Positions 1 to 9,256 of a DNA stretch of 64,000 bases are shown here, piece after piece (the stretch's first letter is position 1; every line of letters starts with the position of its first letter). A program made the position numbers and the translations under genes. The stretch spans positions 10,200 to 74,199 of the forward strand of contig DBDJ01000026.1 of assembly GCA_002293525.1 (NCBI GenBank). Direction: 5' to 3'. The notes below the pieces were generated by a model. That model ran no database searches. It worked only from the letters and a program-made list of their open reading frames with translations, and was not told where the DNA came from. Source of the DNA: Lachnospiraceae bacterium UBA935. Lineage in GTDB: Bacteria; Bacillota; Clostridia; Lachnospirales; Lachnospiraceae.

Positions 1-20
1 GGGGTTTGGGGCGGAGCCCC
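1..20. repeat. GC-rich inverted repeat at window edge
   Basis: The first 20 bases contain GGGGC and GCCCC arms around a short loop. It sits about 25 bases before the prfB Shine-Dalgarno site. It could be the end of an upstream terminator or a dispersed repeat; the window edge prevents a decision. Confidence 0.35.
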
Positions 21-59
21 ATTAATAATAAGTATAAAAAGGAAAGAGGTGACGCATAG

Positions 60-1185
60 GTGGTAGAACTGGATCAGATGAAATCTGAGTTACAGGCGTA
101 TGAAACTCCTTTAGCGGAAGTGAGGGATTCACTTTGACTTAGCTAATAAGTCAAAGCGGATTGAAGAACTGCAAAGGGAAATGGAGGATCCTGGTTTTTG
201 GGATAATCCTGAGGTTTCCAATCGAAAGATGAAAGATATGAAAGTGCTGAAGGATGCCGTGGATGTCATGCGGAAGCTGGAGGGTCAGTATGAAGATATT
301 GAGACGCTGATCGAGCTGGGCTATGAGGAAGATGACGATAGTGTCATTGCGGATATCCGGCAGGAACTGGATGAGTTTATTAAGACTTTTGAGGAAATCC
401 GAATCGGGACATTGTTGTCGGATGAGTATGACGATGCCAATGCTATTTTGAAGCTGAATGCCGGGGCGGGCGGAACTGAGAGCTGTGACTGGTGCAGCAT
501 GCTTTACCGGATGTATACAAGGTGGGCGGATCGGAGAGGTTTTGGTTTGGAAGTCTTGGATTATCTGGATGGGGAGGAGGCCGGGATTAAATCGGTGACC
601 TTTCAGATCAATGGGGAAAATGCCTACGGCTATCTTAAGTCGGAGAAGGGTGTGCACCGACTGGTGCGGATATCACCGTTTAATGCGCAGGGAAAACGGC
701 AGACTTCATTTGTGTCGTTGGATGTCATGCCGGAGATCGAAGATAATGTTGATATTGAGATTAATGACGATGAATTGCGGATTGATACGTATCGCAGCAG
801 CGGAGCCGGCGGCCAGCATATCAATAAGACGTCGTCGGCGATCAGGATCACGCATCTTCCGACGGGGATTGTGGTACAGTGCCAAAATGAGCGGTCTCAG
901 CATATGAATAAGGACAAGGCGATGCAGATGCTGAAGGGCAAGCTGCTGATGCTGAAAAAAGAGGCGAATGCCGAGAAGCTGTCGGATATCCGTGGGGAAG
1001 TAAAGGATATCGGCTGGGGCAATCAGATCAGGTCGTATGTGATGCAACCCTATACGATGGTAAAAGATCACCGGACCAATGAAGAATCCGGTAATGTGGA
1101 TGCGGTGATGGATGGAGCCATTGATGTGTTTATCAATGCTTATTTGAAGCAGTTAAGCACAGGTAAAGGTTATAGCAGTAATTGA
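60..1185 (+). CDS. prfB: Peptide chain release factor 2, programmed +1 frameshift
   Basis: RF2 recognises UGA and UAA stop codons in the ribosomal A site and triggers peptidyl-tRNA hydrolysis. A GTG start at 60 follows an AGAGGTGA Shine-Dalgarno site and begins MVELDQMKSELQAYE, the usual RF2 start. The zero frame stops at TGA 135-137; a +1 shift on CTT continues as DLANKSKRIEELQRE in the long frame to 1185. Domains follow the family: N-terminal helical domain, SPF anticodon-like tripeptide (in VRISPFNAQG), and the catalytic GGQ loop (SSGAGGQHINKTSSA). The total of about 374 residues is a normal length. An ATG-only caller would truncate the protein to start at 181. Regulation is autogenous: low RF2 favours shifting at its own UGA. 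Confidence 0.97.
123..138 (+). promoter_or_regulatory. RF2 programmed frameshift site
   Basis: The slippery CTT (132-134) is followed by TGA (135-137) and C, the classic CUU UGA C context. An internal SD-like GAGGG lies at 123-127, just upstream. Downstream reading continues in the +1 frame with conserved RF2 sequence. Confidence 0.95.
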
Positions 1186-1253
1186 TAGGTACTAACTGAT
1201 TTTGTAGTATAGGTATTGATTCATGTAGTAGTATATATATGAATTGATTTTTG

Positions 1254-1284
1254 GGCGGTATGTTTAATTGATGCCGCCTTTTTT
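1254..1284 (+). terminator. Rho-independent terminator of prfB
   Basis: GGCGGTA pairs with TGCCGCC around an 11-base loop and is followed by six T. The right arm overlaps the last codons of the convergent UvrA-like gene, so the two genes share this 3' space. Confidence 0.75.
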
Positions 1285-3759
1285 GTATGTTTTATTTGTG
1301 GTTGCTTGCAGGTATTTTGCCGTTACACTGTTACTGTTCCGTAGGGCTTCCGGGGTTCCGGCAAACATAATTTCTCCGCCTTTTTCACCGCCCTCCGGGC
1401 CGAGGTCGATGATCCAGTCGCTCATTTGAATGATCTGCTGGTTATGTTCAACGACGATTACGGTGTTTCCGTCATCAACCAGCCGGTTGATCAGGATCAG
1501 GAAATTCTCGACATCTTTGGGGTGAAGGCCTGTTGACGGTTCGTCCAGCAGGTACAGGCCTGCTTTGCCCGAAGTGTTGTTGATCAGTTCTTTGGCCAGT
1601 TTCAGGCGCTGGCCTTCCCCGCCGGACAGGGTCGTCAGTGTCTGTCCTAACTCCAGGTAGCCGAGGCCGACATCAAGTAGTAATTCCAGGATCCTCTTTG
1701 CCTTGTCATTTTCTTTGAAAAGGATAGCCGCGTCTGCCACCGATAGCTTCAGCACGTCTTTAATAGAAAGATCATGGACTTTTACGGAAAGCACCTCTTC
1801 TTTGAATTGATTTCCGTTGCAAACGGGGCAGGTGACTTGGATATTTTTGAAAAAGAGCATGTTGCTGTCCACGTAGCCAAGCCCTCCGCAGTTTTCACAC
1901 CGTCCGCCCGGGGTGTTAAAGGAAAAATGTTTGGCTGTCAGACCGGCTTTCTTTGCAGCCGCTGTTGTTGCAAAAATGCTTCGAATCTCAGTATAAACAT
2001 CCGAATAAGTTGCCACATTGGAACGCTTCATTTTGGTGACGGCTGTTTGTTCTATTTCAATAATACGGGAAAAGGCCTCCAGACCTTCAACTTGGTTGGT
2101 AGGTGACGGTAGATTGTGACTGCTGTTTGCCAGGACTTCGAAAATCAACGTTGATTTTCCGGAACCTGAAGGCCCGGTAACGGTTGTCAGGCAGCCGGTC
2201 GGGAAGCTGACGGTAAGGTTTTTTAAATTGTACCTATCGGCATTTTTAACTGTTAGTCTGTTTTTTTTGTCGGATCGAAAAATCGATTTGACTGCTTGGC
2301 TGCTCCGGAGATAGTCACCGGTCATAGAGACCAGATTTTGCCGGATGTCTTTTAAAGTTCCGGTACCTACAATCTCACCGCCGTATTTGCCGGAGCCAGG
2401 GCCGATGTCTACTATGTAATCAGCCGCTGCCATAATGTCTGGATCATGTTCGATCACCAGTACAGTGTTCTCCAGATCACGGAGCTTACAAAGTATATTT
2501 ATCAGGCCGGCTGTATCCTTTGGATGAAGGCCGATCGTCGGTTCGTCCAGAATATAGATGATACCGGACAGATCGGAATCCAAAATCGCCGCAAGCCGTA
2601 ATCGCTGCAGTTCGCCGCCGGATAACGTTATGGTCTGTCGGTCCAGAGTCAGATAGCCCAGCCCTACATTGATAAAGCGTTTGACTTTAGTCTCAATGTC
2701 AAGCAGATATGAATTGACCAGTTCCAAGTGTTTTTTGGTTAGGACGGTGCGCAGTTGCGCCATCCAGCAATAAAGCTGTTCCAAAGAATAGCTGGCCAGT
2801 TCCGGCAATCTCGTGCCGTCCACCGTGACATGGCGGCTCAATTGTCCAAGGCGCTCGCCTTGGCAGTCTGGGCATGGGATCATGCTGAAATACTGACCCA
2901 ATTGTCTGGTGTCGCCTTCTTTATCTGACAGCTTGCGCCACAGTGTCGGGAACACTCCCTCAAACTTCCCTTGGGCCACTGTTTTGGGCGGTTCAATAAG
3001 CGGGAAAGCTTTTTTTACAGCTTCACAGCCGACACCCTCAAACAATATCGACTTCTGTATATCACGAAATTGACAAAGGGGCGTATGCGGTTTTATATTC
3101 AAGTTATAATGGTTGAGTGCCGCATAAAATGTTGCTGTTTGATATTCCCCATAACGGCTCTCCCAATAATTTATTGCTCCCTCTTCCAGAGTCAGGTTTT
3201 CATTTACGACAATGTTCTTATTGAGCTTATGGATTTGTCCTAGTCCTTCGCAAGTCGTACAAGCGCCTTCCCTGGTATTGAAGGAAAAGTAAGTGCGTGT
3301 AAGCTTATCCATTTTCTTGCCGCATATGCAGCAAAACATCGAAACATAGAAATCATCACCGATTTTTGTGGTTTCTTCCTTGCAGTCTGCGGCGGAAATC
3401 AGTTCCTCGCAGTGCGGGCATGTCCTCACGCTTAGCTTTTCATACACCATTCGCAAGTCCGTATAAATGTCGGTGACTGTTCCTACGGTAGAACGGGGAT
3501 TTTTATTCATGTCTGTCTGAGTAATGACGATGGCGGGAGAAACTCCATGGATATGTTCTACTTTTGGTTTGTGAATACCTTGAAATGACATAGCCTCTAA
3601 ATATTGCCGCTGGCACTCGTGATAAAGAACATCGATAAGTAAAGTTGATTTTCCGGATCCGGATAATCCGGTAACAATAACCAGTTTATTTTTAGGTATT
3701 GTTAACGAGACGTTTTTTAAGTTGCCTTCGCTAGCGTTCTTGATAACAATGTCAGACAT
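1264..3759 (-). CDS. UvrA-like ABC ATPase (short UvrA paralogue)
   Basis: This is a tandem ABC ATPase of the excinuclease UvrA family, 831 residues against about 940 for housekeeping UvrA. Visible are Walker A in the first half (GLSGSGKSTLL), zinc CxxC pairs (CPHCEE, CCICGKK, CTTCEG), an ABC signature (LSGGELQRLRL), Walker B (YILDEPTIGLHP), a second Walker A (GPSGSGKSTLI), further zinc cysteines (CENCGG, CPVCNG), and a second signature and Walker B (LSGGEGQRLKL, YLLDEPSTGLHP). The shortfall suggests reduced UvrB-binding or insertion domains, as in UvrA2-type paralogues linked to tolerance of DNA-binding drugs. No uvrB or uvrC is nearby. The start has a good site (AAGGAGAAAT). A housekeeping uvrA probably exists elsewhere; that is inference. 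Confidence 0.9.
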   Translation of the reverse strand: MSDIVIKNASEGNLKNVSLTIPKNKLVIVTGLSGSGKSTLLIDVLYHECQRQYLEAMSFQGIHKPKVEHIHGVSPAIVITQTDMNKNPRSTVGTVTDIYTDLRMVYEKLSVRTCPHCEELISAADCKEETTKIGDDFYVSMFCCICGKKMDKLTRTYFSFNTREGACTTCEGLGQIHKLNKNIVVNENLTLEEGAINYWESRYGEYQTATFYAALNHYNLNIKPHTPLCQFRDIQKSILFEGVGCEAVKKAFPLIEPPKTVAQGKFEGVFPTLWRKLSDKEGDTRQLGQYFSMIPCPDCQGERLGQLSRHVTVDGTRLPELASYSLEQLYCWMAQLRTVLTKKHLELVNSYLLDIETKVKRFINVGLGYLTLDRQTITLSGGELQRLRLAAILDSDLSGIIYILDEPTIGLHPKDTAGLINILCKLRDLENTVLVIEHDPDIMAAADYIVDIGPGSGKYGGEIVGTGTLKDIRQNLVSMTGDYLRSSQAVKSIFRSDKKNRLTVKNADRYNLKNLTVSFPTGCLTTVTGPSGSGKSTLIFEVLANSSHNLPSPTNQVEGLEAFSRIIEIEQTAVTKMKRSNVATYSDVYTEIRSIFATTAAAKKAGLTAKHFSFNTPGGRCENCGGLGYVDSNMLFFKNIQVTCPVCNGNQFKEEVLSVKVHDLSIKDVLKLSVADAAILFKENDKAKRILELLLDVGLGYLELGQTLTTLSGGEGQRLKLAKELINNTSGKAGLYLLDEPSTGLHPKDVENFLILINRLVDDGNTVIVVEHNQQIIQMSDWIIDLGPEGGEKGGEIMFAGTPEALRNSNSVTAKYLQATTNKTYKKGGIN

Positions 3760-3815
3760 TTTATTATTTCTCCTTTTAGATACTACAGAACTGCAATCGT
3801 AGCCTTACTCGTTTC

Positions 3816-3878
3816 AATTCTTAGTCTGCCAGAATTCTTAGTCTGCCTCAATTCGCAATCTGCCTAATTCGTAATTTT
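3816..3878. repeat. Degenerate ~17-bp tandem repeat at a gene 3' end
   Basis: AATTCTTAGTCTGCC-type units begin at 3816, 3833, 3850 and 3866, a period of 17, 17 and 16. The last unit contains the final codons and stop of the minus-strand gene ending at 3864, so the array looks like repeated duplication of that 3' end. Confidence 0.8.
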
Positions 3879-4694
3879 AAGAAACAGTTCGTTGATTCCT
3901 TCATAAAAACCGATCGTTACAATCGTTATTTCTTCTCCGGCTCCGGAAAATACGTACTTTTTAAAATATGGTGTGGTTTCCAGCAGCGGATTCTCTGTCT
4001 CGTAGGGAACCGGTGGCCGGAGCCCCATGTATTGCCGCCATTTTTCAATCATCTCGTCCGGGTTGATGTCGCTCCATTCCAGCTCGGTCCGCACATAAAA
4101 TTCGTAGATTTTGCCGCTGTCCGCATCGATGTACAGATCAAGCATCCGGTTCTGCCGGTTATAGTTGGACTGGCTGTCAGATAAATTGATCTTCCAGACC
4201 GCCACGCTGTTCCGCGGTTCCAAGATATCGATGGCGGAATAAAGCAGGGCATCATAGGAGTAGCGGGTCACATCCCGGACTCCGTCTGGCAGGATGGCCA
4301 GTTCTTTTAAAGCGGCTATTTCCTGGTTACAGGTCTCAAAGATCTGATCGTCGGTAATTTCTTTTCCCGATGGACCCCGGCGGTTTACCACAAAAGCATA
4401 GCTTCCCGCCAGCTCCTGATAATCGGGGTCCGGGACCTGGCTGTTGGTAAGGGCGCTTAAGTCGCTTTCCGGTACGGTCTGGCTGCTCAGGCTTTCTGAC
4501 AAGATATACAGCTTGTCATTGTTGCTTAAGGTGTACAGATAACCTTCGTCGATATTCTCCACCGTTACTTCGTGGGCCCGGCTCAATATCGAGCCGTCCT
4601 GATAGGTGGCCAAGGCTTCCGGGCCCCAGACGGAGGTGATGACAATCAGGATGACAAACAGTAAAAAGAATATATTAATGATGGATTTTCTCAT
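3864..4694 (-). CDS. Membrane-anchored extracytoplasmic protein, PepSY-like C-terminus
   Basis: I do not recognise a named family. The start at 4694 overlaps the kinase stop as ATGA and uses the GGAGG just upstream; a longer frame inside the kinase gene is not needed. The 276-residue product has one N-terminal hydrophobic segment (about residues 5-24) and then a soluble, probably external region. A stretch around MLDLYIDADSGKIYEFYVRT resembles PepSY/YpeB-like modules that inhibit or sense cell-wall enzymes, but only weakly. As the third gene of a regulator-kinase operon it is likely an accessory sensor or output of that system (inference). Confidence 0.7.
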   Translation of the reverse strand: MRKSIINIFFLLFVILIVITSVWGPEALATYQDGSILSRAHEVTVENIDEGYLYTLSNNDKLYILSESLSSQTVPESDLSALTNSQVPDPDYQELAGSYAFVVNRRGPSGKEITDDQIFETCNQEIAALKELAILPDGVRDVTRYSYDALLYSAIDILEPRNSVAVWKINLSDSQSNYNRQNRMLDLYIDADSGKIYEFYVRTELEWSDINPDEMIEKWRQYMGLRPPVPYETENPLLETTPYFKKYVFSGAGEEITIVTIGFYEGINELFLKITN

Positions 4695-6103
4695 AATTCC
4701 TCCATGCTTTCCGCCCAAAGGACAAAACTGATCAGGGAACCTTCTCCTGGTGTGCTTTCGATCTCCAGCTTGCTGTCGTGAAGCAGCAGGATCTCGGCAC
4801 ACAGTGCCAGGCCGAGGCCGGCGCCGTTTTTGCTTCTGGCCCGGGACTTATCCACCATATAAAAAGCTTGGGTAATTTTAGCCTGCTCTTCGTAGGGGAT
4901 GCCGACACCATGATCGCGGACAGCAAAACGGTACCCGTCTTCCTCCCGATAGCCGTTTATTTCGATAAGACTTCCCGGTTCGGAGGCCTTACCGGCATTG
5001 TCGATCAGGTTAACCAGAACGGTTTTGATCAGGTTGCTTTCGGCCCGTACCATCGCGGGCTCATGTTGGAACTGATAAAGCAAGCGGTCATCTGTGCCGA
5101 ACATGTCACGCAGGTAGTGAAAGAAGGAGTCCGCCGGTACCATCTGGAATTCGGTTTCCAGACGTTTGGTCACGATAATGTCCAGAAGCCGGAAGGACAT
5201 GGCTTCCAGCCGTTTGCCTTCCGTGTAGATATAGTTGGCCGATAAGAAGCTTTTTTCTTCATTCAGTTTGCGGGAGCGGAGCATGTCGGCATAGCCGATG
5301 ATGGAGGTCAGCGGCGTCTTCAGCTCGTGGGCAAAGGCAGCCACAAAATCCTCCCGGGCTTTCAGCTCGGCTTCCAGTTTATTGATGTTTTCTTCCAGGG
5401 CATTAGCCATTTTGTTAAAGTCGTTCGTCAGCTGGCCCAGCTCGTCATTGCTGACCTGTCTGGCCCGGTAATCATAATCCCCCGTCGCCATTCGGCGGGT
5501 GGCCCTGGTCAGGAGGCGGATCGGCTTTGTTAGCCAGGAAGCAATAAAATTCATGATTAAGGTACCCAGCACCAGCATCAGTAAGGTTACGCGGCGGTAA
5601 ACGGAAAATCCTAAGGCTCTTTCCCGGAATACTTCGGAAACATCCTTCATGGTTTCCAGATACAGGATCCGGTCCAGGGCGTTTACGGTGACCCCGGTCT
5701 GGATATAGTAGCTGCCTTCCCGCTCGATAACCTGATAAGTCTTGGTGCTTTCATTGGTTTTTAACAGAAGATCGTTGCCGTCAACAAAGCCGTCGCTGGC
5801 AAATAACACCTCTTTTTGTTCATCGCTCAGCCGGATCAGGCGTCTGGTGCTGTGCCCGCCAGTCGCCAGAGTGGCGGCGATCTGTTCAATGGAGCTGTTG
5901 GACAGCACGTCATATTTGGCCGGGACGTTCAGGGCGGCCGTCTCGAAGGCAAAACCCAGGATGCTGTTTTCATCCAGGGCCTGATTGACCTCACGGTTCA
6001 GGGAGGTCTCAAAGACAAAGTTGACAAAATAATAACCGCTGAATCCGAGCGCGATCGCCAGGATCATAATGGTACACAGCAGCAGTTTGATGGAAAATTT
6101 CAT
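4691..6103 (-). CDS. Membrane sensor histidine kinase (HAMP, HisKA, HATPase)
   Basis: 470 residues: N-terminal transmembrane helix, extracytoplasmic sensor of about 150 residues, second helix near residues 175-195, HAMP linker (TKPIRLLTRATRRMATGDYD), a DHp domain with the phospho-acceptor in FAHELKTPLTSIIGYADML, and an HATPase domain with N box (LVNLIDNAGKA) and glycine boxes (DHGVGIP, GAGLGLALC). ATG at 6103 is preferred over TTG at 6115 because GGAG lies seven bases before it. The regulator gene ends 51 bases upstream and the next gene overlaps by four bases, so the three form one operon. The signal is unknown. Confidence 0.9.
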   Translation of the reverse strand: MKFSIKLLLCTIMILAIALGFSGYYFVNFVFETSLNREVNQALDENSILGFAFETAALNVPAKYDVLSNSSIEQIAATLATGGHSTRRLIRLSDEQKEVLFASDGFVDGNDLLLKTNESTKTYQVIEREGSYYIQTGVTVNALDRILYLETMKDVSEVFRERALGFSVYRRVTLLMLVLGTLIMNFIASWLTKPIRLLTRATRRMATGDYDYRARQVSNDELGQLTNDFNKMANALEENINKLEAELKAREDFVAAFAHELKTPLTSIIGYADMLRSRKLNEEKSFLSANYIYTEGKRLEAMSFRLLDIIVTKRLETEFQMVPADSFFHYLRDMFGTDDRLLYQFQHEPAMVRAESNLIKTVLVNLIDNAGKASEPGSLIEINGYREEDGYRFAVRDHGVGIPYEEQAKITQAFYMVDKSRARSKNGAGLGLALCAEILLLHDSKLEIESTPGEGSLISFVLWAESMEEL

Positions 6104-6154
6104 CGTGGTCTCCAATCTGCGATAGGCTGAACTGGTTGCGGGCAGCGTTGACGA

Positions 6155-6808
6155 TTATAATTCCAGACGGTATCCTACCTTGTATACAGCAATCAGGCTG
6201 TTTTCCCAGCCCATTTTTTTGCGCAGACGCTGCACATGGAGATCCAGGGTGCGGCTGTCGCCATAGTAATCTTCTTCCCATACTTTTTCATATAACATCT
6301 CGCGGAAGAGGGCAATGTTTTTGTTGCGGATGAATAAGACCAAGAGGCCAAATTCCTTGTTGGTCAGTTCTACCGGCCGGCCGGCCCTAGTTACCCGATG
6401 GGCCTCAACATCGACCACGATGTCCCGGAAGGTAAGTTTGCTGTCAGCTTTGTTATAGCGGCGCAGTACGGCTTCGACCCGGGCAACCAGCTCAACCACG
6501 TCGAACGGTTTGACCAGATAATCGTCAGCGCCCAGTTTAAGGCCTTTCACCCGGTCTTTGACTTCATGCTTGGCGGTAATAAAAATAACCGGTATCTTCA
6601 TCGGCCGGATATATTCGATGATGTCATAGCCGTCGGCACCCGGAAGCATGACATCGAGTAAAATCAAATCATAAGCGCCCCGCTCGATCTTATCGATCGC
6701 TTCCAGCCCATCCTGCACGGATGTACAGTGATAGCCGGCGGCAGTCAGGTTCAGGTCGATCAGGTCACAGATAGATTTTTCGTCGTCTACAATCAATATT
6801 TTTATCAT
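6155..6808 (-). CDS. OmpR/PhoB-family response regulator
   Basis: 217 residues. The receiver begins MIKILIVDDEKS with phospho-acceptor Asp52 (LLDVMLPGADG) and the conserved Lys in YLVKPFD. The C-terminal winged helix has the usual RTLDLHVQRLRKKM recognition region. The start at 6808 follows AAGGAG; the longer frame adds 18 unrelated residues. It is the first gene of the operon with the following kinase and is probably its cognate partner. Confidence 0.93.
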   Translation of the reverse strand: MIKILIVDDEKSICDLIDLNLTAAGYHCTSVQDGLEAIDKIERGAYDLILLDVMLPGADGYDIIEYIRPMKIPVIFITAKHEVKDRVKGLKLGADDYLVKPFDVVELVARVEAVLRRYNKADSKLTFRDIVVDVEAHRVTRAGRPVELTNKEFGLLVLFIRNKNIALFREMLYEKVWEEDYYGDSRTLDLHVQRLRKKMGWENSLIAVYKVGYRLEL

Positions 6809-6843
6809 GGTAGCTCCTTTTATGTACAATACGGTTATTTCAG

Positions 6844-6894
6844 TAGAATCTACTTCATACAAGAATTTGCTTCATCAAAGAATTTGCTTCATCA
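6844..6894. repeat. 17-bp tandem repeat (3 units) after a stop codon
   Basis: Units AAGAATTTGCTTCATCA at 6861-6877 and 6878-6894 are identical; a diverged unit precedes them at 6844-6860. The array begins four bases beyond the stop codon of the minus-strand gene that ends at 6898. Confidence 0.85.
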
Positions 6895-6897
6895 AGA

Positions 6898-8010
6898 TTA
6901 GCCGGTATTATTCTCGTCCGGCCATCCCCAGTAGGAACGGGCGTTTTGAATCAATTCGGTCATAGTTGTCTCGTCGTTGCAGCGGTAGTAGTTCTTCAGT
7001 TCGGTTTCCACAGAAAAGCCGTCAGTTCGCTGATAATAGATGGAATAATCATTATTTATCATCATTTCCCCGCGGCTGTTTTCATAGCTGTACCGCGCCA
7101 GGACGGCAATATCCCGCATGCCGTCACCGTCGATATCCCGCCAGGCCATTCCTTTCAGGGCATAGAGATTGTCGTATTCGCCCATGGGCTGCAGGCTCCA
7201 GACGATGTCCCCTTTTTCGTCAACCAGATAGATCATGAAAATATCATAATCAGCCATGGAATAAAAACCGGGTACCACTTCCAGAGTCCCCAGTTTTTCA
7301 AATTTACGGACATAATGCTGTTCAGTGATGATCTGCAGACCTTTTTTATTCAGTTCGTCAAAGGTGGTGGCTGTATATAAAAATTCTGTGGAATAGCGGT
7401 CACGTACAAAGGAGATGATCATCTTAATGCTTTTATTCATGCTGAACCGGTTAATCTTATCGGATATCCGGTAATCGCGGTAGAAGCCGTCGCTGCTTTG
7501 AAACAGGACGTCGCCGACTTTATAAAGATGCCCGGAATATTCACCCGACCGGTTCATGCAGTAGGTGATCAGGCCGATGTCGGTCAGGCCGTCCCGGTTC
7601 ATGTCCAGAAAGGAAACAGCAGCGATTCTTTGGTTATACTGCAGCAATTCACCTGGATTGCGGTTATTGGTTTCGAGCTGGTCGGTTTTAAAGATAATGT
7701 TGCCGTCCTGATCGGCAAAAAATAAAGCCAGTCGCATGTATCGGTAGTCAAAAGCCGGAATAAAAGAGGCTTCGCCGTAGGTTAAGATCTGGATGGGAAA
7801 TATCTGTTCTTCAACGACCCGGAAACCGGCGGCATCAATATCTTCTATCGTTTGGATGCCTTCAAAACGCTGACGGTATTCTTGGTATTCCTGGACAAAA
7901 TCGGTATCGGAAGAAGCGGATACTTGATAGTACGAGATCGGGCTGCTAAAGGTGAAGAGCAGCGAGAGAGTGGTTATGAAAGAAAGAATGGGGCGGTTTT
8001 TTCTTTTCAC
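6898..8010 (-). CDS. Secreted protein with FG-GAP/VCBS-like calcium-binding loops
   Basis: Probable GTG start at 8010 with AAAGGG upstream. The 370-residue protein has an N-terminal signal-like segment (RPILSFITTLSLLFTF) ending near an A-S-A site. Two loops of the calcium-binding type found in FG-GAP/VCBS blades are clear: FLDMNRDGLTDIGL and WRDIDGDGMRDIAVL, each followed by hydrophobic strands. A partial propeller on the outer surface fits. No catalytic motif is seen. It lies 89 bases upstream of the response-regulator operon on the same strand, so a sensing or binding role with that system is possible (inference). Confidence 0.75.
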   Translation of the reverse strand: MKRKNRPILSFITTLSLLFTFSSPISYYQVSASSDTDFVQEYQEYRQRFEGIQTIEDIDAAGFRVVEEQIFPIQILTYGEASFIPAFDYRYMRLALFFADQDGNIIFKTDQLETNNRNPGELLQYNQRIAAVSFLDMNRDGLTDIGLITYCMNRSGEYSGHLYKVGDVLFQSSDGFYRDYRISDKINRFSMNKSIKMIISFVRDRYSTEFLYTATTFDELNKKGLQIITEQHYVRKFEKLGTLEVVPGFYSMADYDIFMIYLVDEKGDIVWSLQPMGEYDNLYALKGMAWRDIDGDGMRDIAVLARYSYENSRGEMMINNDYSIYYQRTDGFSVETELKNYYRCNDETTMTELIQNARSYWGWPDENNTG

Positions 8011-8188
8011 AGGAGATACCCTTTCTGTAACCGGCGGTTAATGGCGAGTACCGGTTAATTCGACTATAACAAATCGGGGGGTATTTTTCAAGGAAAGAAT
8101 GGATGAACTGGCATATTTGGACTTAGCATATATTAGATTGGATAAGCCCGGCATATATGAAAGAGGCATATTTTGCCATGTAATATGC

Positions 8189-9256
8189 TTACGATATTTT
8201 GCCAAACAGCTCATCTATCACCGCATCCACGGTAGTAATACGGTCGGACTTATAAGCATAGGCACCGCAAAACAGCAGTGCTTCTGTAACGTCGCCGTTT
8301 GCCGCCGCAATCAGCCGTTCCGTAATACAATAAGGAATAGCGGCAGGCTGACAATTTTTCAGGCATTGGCGGCAACGGCCCGGCGGAAATGTCTGTCCGT
8401 CCCGTACCCTTTCCATAAAGCTGTTTACGATGGCCCGGCCCGGCATACCGACCGGACTCTTGACGATGGCGATATCTGATGCTTTCGCTTGGATAAGTGC
8501 CTGTTTATAGGCTGGATCCGCATCGCATTCGGCGGTTGCGATAAAGGCGGTGCCGATCTGCACCCCCGAAGCGCCCAGTGCGAAGGCCTCCTGGACTTGC
8601 TCCCGGCTGTTGATGCCTCCGGCCAGAATCACCGGTATCCGGCAGTCAAACTGCTTTTCATAACGGCCGACCAGCTGAATGATCTTGCTGATTTCCAGGG
8701 CGTATGTAGTTTTGTCATATAAGTCTAGCTGCTCGTTTGTAAAGCCCAGATGCCCGCCGGCCAAAGGACCCTCGATCACAATAAAGTCAGCTGTCCGCTG
8801 ATATTTACGATCCCAGTATTTTAAGATTGTCGAAGCCGACCTTTCCGTTGATACGATCGGCGCGATGTAGGTCCGGCTATCCTTAGTATAGGCGGGAAGA
8901 TCGACCGGCAGTCCGGAACCCGAGACAATCACATCCGCACCGGCATCAACCGCCGCCCGTACATAGTCTTCATAATATTTCAGTGCCACCATAATATTAA
9001 AGCCAATGATGCCGGCGGCGGCAATGCTCCGCGCTTTAGCGAGCTCCTTGCCGATGGCCCGGATATTGGCTGCTTTGGTATCGGTGTCAAAATCGGCTTC
9101 CCGGAAGCCGATCTGAGCGGAAGAAATGAGACCGATGCCGCCGGCCTTTGCCACGGCGCCGGCCAGACCGCCCAAACTGATACCGACCCCCATGCCGCCT
9201 TGGACAAGCGGTATTTTAGCAACTAAGTCCCCTATTTTAAGCTCATTATATTTCAC
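8189..9256 (-). CDS. Nitronate monooxygenase / FabK-like FMN oxidoreductase
   Basis: 355 residues of the 2-nitropropane dioxygenase TIM-barrel family that binds FMN. Visible are the N-terminal IPLVQGGMGVGISLGGLAG, a central VIVSGSGLP, the glycine-rich phosphate loop (VILAGGINS, LGASGVQIGTAF) and a C-terminal cysteine cluster (CRQCLKNC). The GTG start overlaps the fabZ stop by four bases. Translational coupling to fabZ suggests a role linked to fatty-acid synthesis, for example enoyl-ACP reduction as in FabK, but the cysteine-rich tail is typical of uncharacterised clostridial nitronate monooxygenase homologues. The exact substrate is unresolved. Confidence 0.85.
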   Translation of the reverse strand: MKYNELKIGDLVAKIPLVQGGMGVGISLGGLAGAVAKAGGIGLISSAQIGFREADFDTDTKAANIRAIGKELAKARSIAAAGIIGFNIMVALKYYEDYVRAAVDAGADVIVSGSGLPVDLPAYTKDSRTYIAPIVSTERSASTILKYWDRKYQRTADFIVIEGPLAGGHLGFTNEQLDLYDKTTYALEISKIIQLVGRYEKQFDCRIPVILAGGINSREQVQEAFALGASGVQIGTAFIATAECDADPAYKQALIQAKASDIAIVKSPVGMPGRAIVNSFMERVRDGQTFPPGRCRQCLKNCQPAAIPYCITERLIAAANGDVTEALLFCGAYAYKSDRITTVDAVIDELFGKIS

